This document shows positions 5,638 through 9,263 of a stretch of DNA of 9,263 nucleotides, piece after piece. The position numbers and the translations under genes are program-made. The stretch lies in the NCBI GenBank assembly GCA_021819345.1, contig JAKARG010000101.1:1-9263 (forward strand), read 5' to 3'. The notes below the pieces were generated by a model, which saw only the letters and a program-made list of their open reading frames with translations, searched no databases and was not told the origin of the DNA. Position 1 is the first letter of the stretch. Each line of letters starts with the position of its first letter. This DNA is from Actinomycetes bacterium (GTDB taxonomy: Bacteria > Actinomycetota > Acidimicrobiia > Acidimicrobiales > Palsa-688).

Positions 5638-7635
5638 TCAGGCCCCCCACGCCTCCAGCTGGGTCTCGAGCTCGGCGGGGGTCGACGCCGGCGCCCGGCA
5701 GGCGAAGTCCCGGCAGACATAGGCCTTCCCGGCGGCCTCGGGCCCGGTGCGTCCCTTCCACAGCGGCGAGTCGAAGGGCTCGCCCCAGGCGAGGACCGTC
5801 CCCGGCCGGTAGCCCGTACCGGCGATCGCCACCAGGTCGGGCCGATCGCCGCTCACCACGACTTCGGTGAGCCCGGTCTGGTCGAGGTCTGCGACGGCCG
5901 CCAGGGCGGCGAAGGCTGCCGGGGCCTTTCCGAGTGCCGGCGCCATGCAGGCGATGGTCGCTCGTGCTGCGTCGAGGTACTGCTCGACCCCGGTGAGGGT
6001 CCCGAGGCGGAGGAGTGCCCCGGCGGCGACCGACTGGGTGGAGGGGACCGCGCCGTCGTAGGAGTCCTTGGCCTGGGCCACGAGCGGCTCGCCGTCCCAG
6101 CCGGCGGTGCGGAAGCCTCCGGTCTCCTCGTCCCAGAACAAGAAGATCAGGGCGTCGGCGGCGTTGCGCGCCTCGCCGATGAAGCGCGCCTCGCCGGTCG
6201 ACTCGTAGAGCCGGCTGAACGCCTCCACGAGCCAGGCGTGGTCGGACGCGTAGGCCAGGTGGTGGGCCCGGCCTGCCTGCCAGCTGCGCATCCATCGGCC
6301 CTCGGGACGCAGCTCGCCGAGCAGGAAGTCGGCCAGCTCGACGGCGGCACCGACCCAGTCCGGGCGGGCCAGGAGCCGGCCCGCCTCGGCGAGGGAGGCG
6401 ACGGCCATGGCGTTCCACTCGGTGAGGACCTTGTCGTCGAGACCCGGCCGCACCCGCCGCTCTCGGTGCTCGAAGAGCGCAGCTCGGGCGGCCTCCACCT
6501 CCTCGGGCCGGGCGAGCACGCCACGCTCCGGCCTCCAGAGGATGTTGCGGCCCTCCCAGTTCCCCGCCTCGGTTGCCCCGTACCAGCTGACTGCGGCGCT
6601 GCCTCCGACCTCGGCCAGCTCGGCGAGCGACCAGGTGTAGAACCGGCCCTCGACCCCCTCGCTGTCGGCGTCCTCGGCGGAGCTCAGGCCACCTCCCGCC
6701 TGGCGCAGCGGAGGGCGCAGCAGGTACCCGAAGGTCTCCTCCGCCACCTGGCGGTAGTGCTCCTCGCCGGTCGCCGCCCACGCCCGGGCGTAGGTGCGGG
6801 CGAGCAGGGCGTTGTCGTAGAGCATCTTCTCGAAGTGCGGCACCATCCAGCGCCGGTCGGTCGCGTAGCGGGCGAACCCTCCGCCGAGGTGGTCGTAGAT
6901 CCCTCCCGAGGCCATGGCGTCGAGGGTGGTGGTGAGGGCATGGGCGATCTCGTCACGCCCGGTGCGGTCGGAGGCCTGGAGGAGCAGTTCCAGGGTCGGG
7001 GGCTGGGGGAACTTGGGGGCTTGCCCGAAGCCGCCCCACTCGCGGTCGAAGCGGGCGAGCAGTGCGTCGGCGGCGGCGGAGAGCAGGCCCGCCGAGCGTG
7101 CCGCTGCGGGGTCGCCGCCCGACGCCCACGACAACGACGGCAGGTCGGTTCCCCGGCGGATGGCTTCGAGCAGGCCGTCGGCGTCGGCTCCGAGGTCCTC
7201 GCGCCTGGTCCGCCAGGCCTCGCCCACCCGGCCGAGAAGGTCGACGAAGCGGTCCCGCGCGAAGTAGGTGCCGCCGAAGAAGGGGCGCCCGTCGGGCAGG
7301 AGGAAGACCGTCATCGGCCACCCGCCGCTCCCGCTGATCGCCTGGACCGCTTCCAGGTAGATCGCGTCGACGTCGGGGCGCTCCTCCCGGTCGACCTTCA
7401 CCGCCACGAACCCCTCGTTGACGAGCTTCGCCACCTCGGGGTCCTCGAAGGACTCGTGCGCCATGACGTGGCACCAGTGACAGGCGCTGTAGCCGACCGA
7501 GAGCAGCACCGGCACGTCACGATCCTTGGCCGCCGCGAACGCCTCCTCGCCCCACGGCCACCACTCGACCGGATTGTTGGCGTGCTGGCGCAGGTAGGGG
7601 CTGGTCTCCCCGGCGAGGTGGTTGGTCGTTGCCAC
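5638..7635 (-). CDS. YyaL/SPATA20-type thioredoxin-fold protein (DUF255)
   Basis: This 665-aa cytoplasmic protein has the two-part layout of the YyaL/SPATA20 (SSP411) family, Pfam Thioredox_DsbH. The thioredoxin-like domain (about 1-150) includes SPYLRQHANNPVEWWPWG near the start, the CxxC site C52-HW-C55, VKVDREERP (79-87), the likely cis-proline loop GWPMTVF (105-111, P107) and GGTYF (121-125). The rest is an alpha/alpha-barrel resembling six-hairpin glycosidases, with GGFGQAPKFP (201-210), WMVPHFEKMLYDNALLARTY, EDADSEG and LTEWNAMA. The tail has AYVCRDFAC with C641 and C646. Length is close to the family norm (about 670-690). Its substrate is not established; a redox or carbohydrate-related role is usually inferred from the folds. 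The GTG start at 7635 matches the family N-terminus but has no visible Shine-Dalgarno. It probably heads a two-gene transcript with the 221-aa gene. Confidence 0.95.
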   Translation of the reverse strand: MATTNHLAGETSPYLRQHANNPVEWWPWGEEAFAAAKDRDVPVLLSVGYSACHWCHVMAHESFEDPEVAKLVNEGFVAVKVDREERPDVDAIYLEAVQAISGSGGWPMTVFLLPDGRPFFGGTYFARDRFVDLLGRVGEAWRTRREDLGADADGLLEAIRRGTDLPSLSWASGGDPAAARSAGLLSAAADALLARFDREWGGFGQAPKFPQPPTLELLLQASDRTGRDEIAHALTTTLDAMASGGIYDHLGGGFARYATDRRWMVPHFEKMLYDNALLARTYARAWAATGEEHYRQVAEETFGYLLRPPLRQAGGGLSSAEDADSEGVEGRFYTWSLAELAEVGGSAAVSWYGATEAGNWEGRNILWRPERGVLARPEEVEAARAALFEHRERRVRPGLDDKVLTEWNAMAVASLAEAGRLLARPDWVGAAVELADFLLGELRPEGRWMRSWQAGRAHHLAYASDHAWLVEAFSRLYESTGEARFIGEARNAADALIFLFWDEETGGFRTAGWDGEPLVAQAKDSYDGAVPSTQSVAAGALLRLGTLTGVEQYLDAARATIACMAPALGKAPAAFAALAAVADLDQTGLTEVVVSGDRPDLVAIAGTGYRPGTVLAWGEPFDSPLWKGRTGPEAAGKAYVCRDFACRAPASTPAELETQLEAWGA

Positions 7636-7659
7636 CCGGCCAAGCTACCGGCGCCGCCA

Positions 7660-7785
7660 ACCGGGCCGCACCGCCCGCCCGGGTCGTGCCGGCCGCCCGG
7701 GTCGCTCCGGTCGTCCGGGTCACGCCCGCCGCCCAGGCTGCGCCGCCCGCCCGGGTCGCGCCCGCCGCCCGGGTCGCGCCGGCTG
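7660..7785. repeat. Degenerate 18-bp minisatellite, about 7 copies
   Basis: Units start at 7660, 7678, 7696, 7714, 7732, 7750 and 7768, every 18 bp exactly, around the consensus CCCGGGTCGCGCCGCCCG. Five of the seven copies keep the palindrome CCCGGG or CCGGGT at the same phase; the others differ by a few bases, so this array is older or less homogenised than the 20-bp one. It lies between two divergent genes, starting only 24 bases from the start codon of the yyaL-like gene, so it occupies the space where that gene's promoter would be expected. Because 18 is a multiple of three, every frame shows a hexapeptide repeat, which creates false low-complexity ORFs on both strands. Confidence 0.9.
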
Positions 7786-7853
7786 GCGCTCTGTCGGGTC
7801 GAGCCGGCCGGCGCGCCGTCGGGGGGCGACGGCTTGTGGTAGTCAAGAGGGCC

Positions 7854-9263
7854 GTGGCAACGACCGACCGGAGCGGTCCCGTCCCGCCGTCGTCGCAGAA
7901 CCGCCTCCGCGCCCTGATGGTCGTCGCTACCTGCCTGTTCGCCACCCTCGTGGCGCGCCTGGTGTTCCTCCAGGTGGTCGACAGGACCGTGGCCAGCCAG
8001 AGCGTCGTCTCGGCCGGGTTGGTGACGATCTACACCCAGGCCCCGCGGGGAGAGATCCTCGACCGCTCCGGGCAGCCGCTCGTGGCCAACCGGGCGGTCC
8101 CGGTCATCGAGGTCCAGCGTGACGTGGTCACCGCCGCCGCCGAAGCCCGCCTCGGGGTCCTCCTCGGTGTTCCCCTCAGCGGGCTCCGCCAGGCGATCGC
8201 CAACCCCCAGTACACCCCCCTCACCCCGGTGCCGGTGCTCACCGACCCGACCGCCGGCGAGATCCTCTACCTGGAGGAGCACCCCGGGGAGTTCCCCGGG
8301 GTGACCGCCCAGACGGTCTCCGAGCCGTTCGTGACACCGCTCGGCGCCTACGCCGGCGACGTGGTCGGTTACGTCGGCCAGGTCGACTCGACCGAGCTGG
8401 CCTCCCTGCAGAAGGCCTATCCCTCCGAGCACTACCAGGGCGGCGACGTGGTCGGCCAGTCCGGCATCGAGGCCGAGCTCCAGCCCTACCTGGAGGGCCG
8501 CCCAGGGGTCACCGTCTACCAGGTCGACGCGCAGGGCAAGGTGATCCGGGTGGTGCGCCACACCCCGCCGGTCCCGGGCGACAACGTGGTCCTGACCCTC
8601 GACGGGACGGCCCAGGAGGTGGCCGACACCTCGATCCTCGAGGGCCAGAAGGTCGCCCGGGCCGAGCCGGCCGGCAACGGTGTCGGGCACTACCAATCCC
8701 CGGGTGGCTCGGCGGTGGTGGAGAACCCCGACAACGGCCAGGTCCTCGTGCTCGCCACCGAGCCGACCTTCAACCCCCAGTGGTTCGACCAGGGGATCAC
8801 CGCGGCGCAGTACCGCTCGCTCGTCGACAACCCCGACGACCCGCTCGAGGACCGGGCGATCCAGGGCGAGTACGCCCCCGGGTCGACCTTCAAGGTGGCG
8901 AGCGCGACGGCCGGGCTGCACTACGGGGTGATCACCCCGACCTCGCTGTTCAACGACACCAAGGGCTACATCGTCGTGGCCGGACACGTCTTCCACGACG
9001 CCGGTGGCATCGGGGCCGGGATCATCAACGTCTCCCAGGCGCTCACCGCCTCGAGCGACAACTACTTCAACGTGGTGGGCGAGAAGCTCTGGTACGGGCA
9101 ATCCAAGTGGGGCCCGACCGCCCTCCAGCAGGTGGCCGCCAGCTACGGGTTCGGCAAGCCGACCGGCATCGACCTGCCCGGCGAGGCCGCCGGGCTCATC
9201 CCGACCCCGGCCCAGCAGGTGGCGCTCAAGAAGGCCGAGCCCAACAACCCCGACGCCCTAGAT
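7854..9263 (+). CDS. mrdA: Penicillin-binding protein 2 (class B transpeptidase), truncated by window end
   Basis: The frame is open to the window end (470 codons, no stop) and encodes a class B PBP, the transpeptidase that cross-links peptidoglycan during elongation with a RodA-type partner. A short N-terminus precedes one membrane anchor (about 21-42, MVVATCLFATLVARLVFLQV), placing the rest outside the membrane. The dimerisation/pedestal part has PRGEILDRSG (64-73), GYVG and VGQSGIE (200-206). In the transpeptidase domain the acylated serine is S344 in STFK (344-347), and the SxN motif is S401-D402-N403. The KTG motif would lie beyond the edge. The start is uncertain: AAGAGGG sits only two bases before the GTG at 7854, and an in-frame GTG at 7836 has a G-rich run about nine bases upstream. 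The family call is strong; PBP2 rather than FtsI rests on overall resemblance. Confidence 0.93.
   Translation, partial: MATTDRSGPVPPSSQNRLRALMVVATCLFATLVARLVFLQVVDRTVASQSVVSAGLVTIYTQAPRGEILDRSGQPLVANRAVPVIEVQRDVVTAAAEARLGVLLGVPLSGLRQAIANPQYTPLTPVPVLTDPTAGEILYLEEHPGEFPGVTAQTVSEPFVTPLGAYAGDVVGYVGQVDSTELASLQKAYPSEHYQGGDVVGQSGIEAELQPYLEGRPGVTVYQVDAQGKVIRVVRHTPPVPGDNVVLTLDGTAQEVADTSILEGQKVARAEPAGNGVGHYQSPGGSAVVENPDNGQVLVLATEPTFNPQWFDQGITAAQYRSLVDNPDDPLEDRAIQGEYAPGSTFKVASATAGLHYGVITPTSLFNDTKGYIVVAGHVFHDAGGIGAGIINVSQALTASSDNYFNVVGEKLWYGQSKWGPTALQQVAASYGFGKPTGIDLPGEAAGLIPTPAQQVALKKAEPNNPDALD

Noticed and set aside
6238..7842. A 534-codon plus-strand open frame opposite the yyaL-like gene
   Set aside because: The yyaL-like protein on the minus strand has full-length family motifs; this frame is its GC-rich shadow and its Pro/Arg-rich tail is the translated 18-bp repeat.
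7398..9101. A 567-codon minus-strand open frame opposite the PBP2 gene
   Set aside because: The plus strand encodes a PBP with STFK and SDN motifs here. The antisense frame runs through the 18-bp repeats (DPGGGR-like hexapeptides) and into an out-of-frame part of the yyaL-like gene.
1..9263. A search for a new multi-gene system (defence, toxin-antitoxin, biosynthetic or mobile)
   Set aside because: The recognisable genes are replication, cell-wall and general thioredoxin-fold genes. I found no transposase, integrase, nuclease, reverse transcriptase, terminal inverted repeats, tRNA or attachment sites to support such a claim.

Overview
The window is very GC-rich, with dense genes, GTG starts and strong G/C bias at third codon positions. 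A DnaE1-type polymerase with an actinobacterial layout and TTGTCCACA-like DnaA boxes points to a high-GC member of the Actinomycetota. An Acidimicrobiia-like lineage is my best guess, but this is inference from gene content and protein style, not from a search.

Layout, left to right. (1) A minus-strand gene start is cut by the left edge (1-78). (2) A 402-bp divergent intergenic region (79-480) holds one weak small-membrane-protein ORF and, 78-112 bases before the dnaE start, a cluster of three GTCCACA boxes that resemble DnaA boxes. (3) dnaE, the replicative DNA polymerase III alpha subunit, spans 481-4047 (+). (4) A protein of unknown function lies close downstream on the same strand (4106-4774), behind a leader with a 15-bp tandem duplication. 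(5) In the convergent gap, a 20-bp tandem repeat (4811-4919) runs into the 3' end of the next gene. (6) Two minus-strand genes, probably co-transcribed, follow: a YyaL/SPATA20-type thioredoxin-fold protein (5638-7635) and then an unknown 221-aa protein (4901-5566). (7) A divergent intergenic region carries an 18-bp minisatellite (7660-7785). (8) A class B penicillin-binding protein 2 (mrdA/pbpA-like) begins at about 7854 (+) and runs off the right edge. It has no stop codon in the window.

Functionally this is mostly housekeeping DNA: genome replication (DnaE), cell-wall elongation (PBP2) and a widespread but poorly understood thioredoxin-fold protein, with two uncharacterised proteins. I see no mobile element, CRISPR array, tRNA, rRNA or defence/toxin cassette. 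I do not see a convincing new multi-gene system. The most interesting signals are non-coding: the DnaA-box-like cluster in front of dnaE, the two unrelated tandem-repeat arrays that bracket the minus-strand pair, and an ATG-TAG start-stop element at ideal Shine-Dalgarno spacing just before the 221-aa gene.
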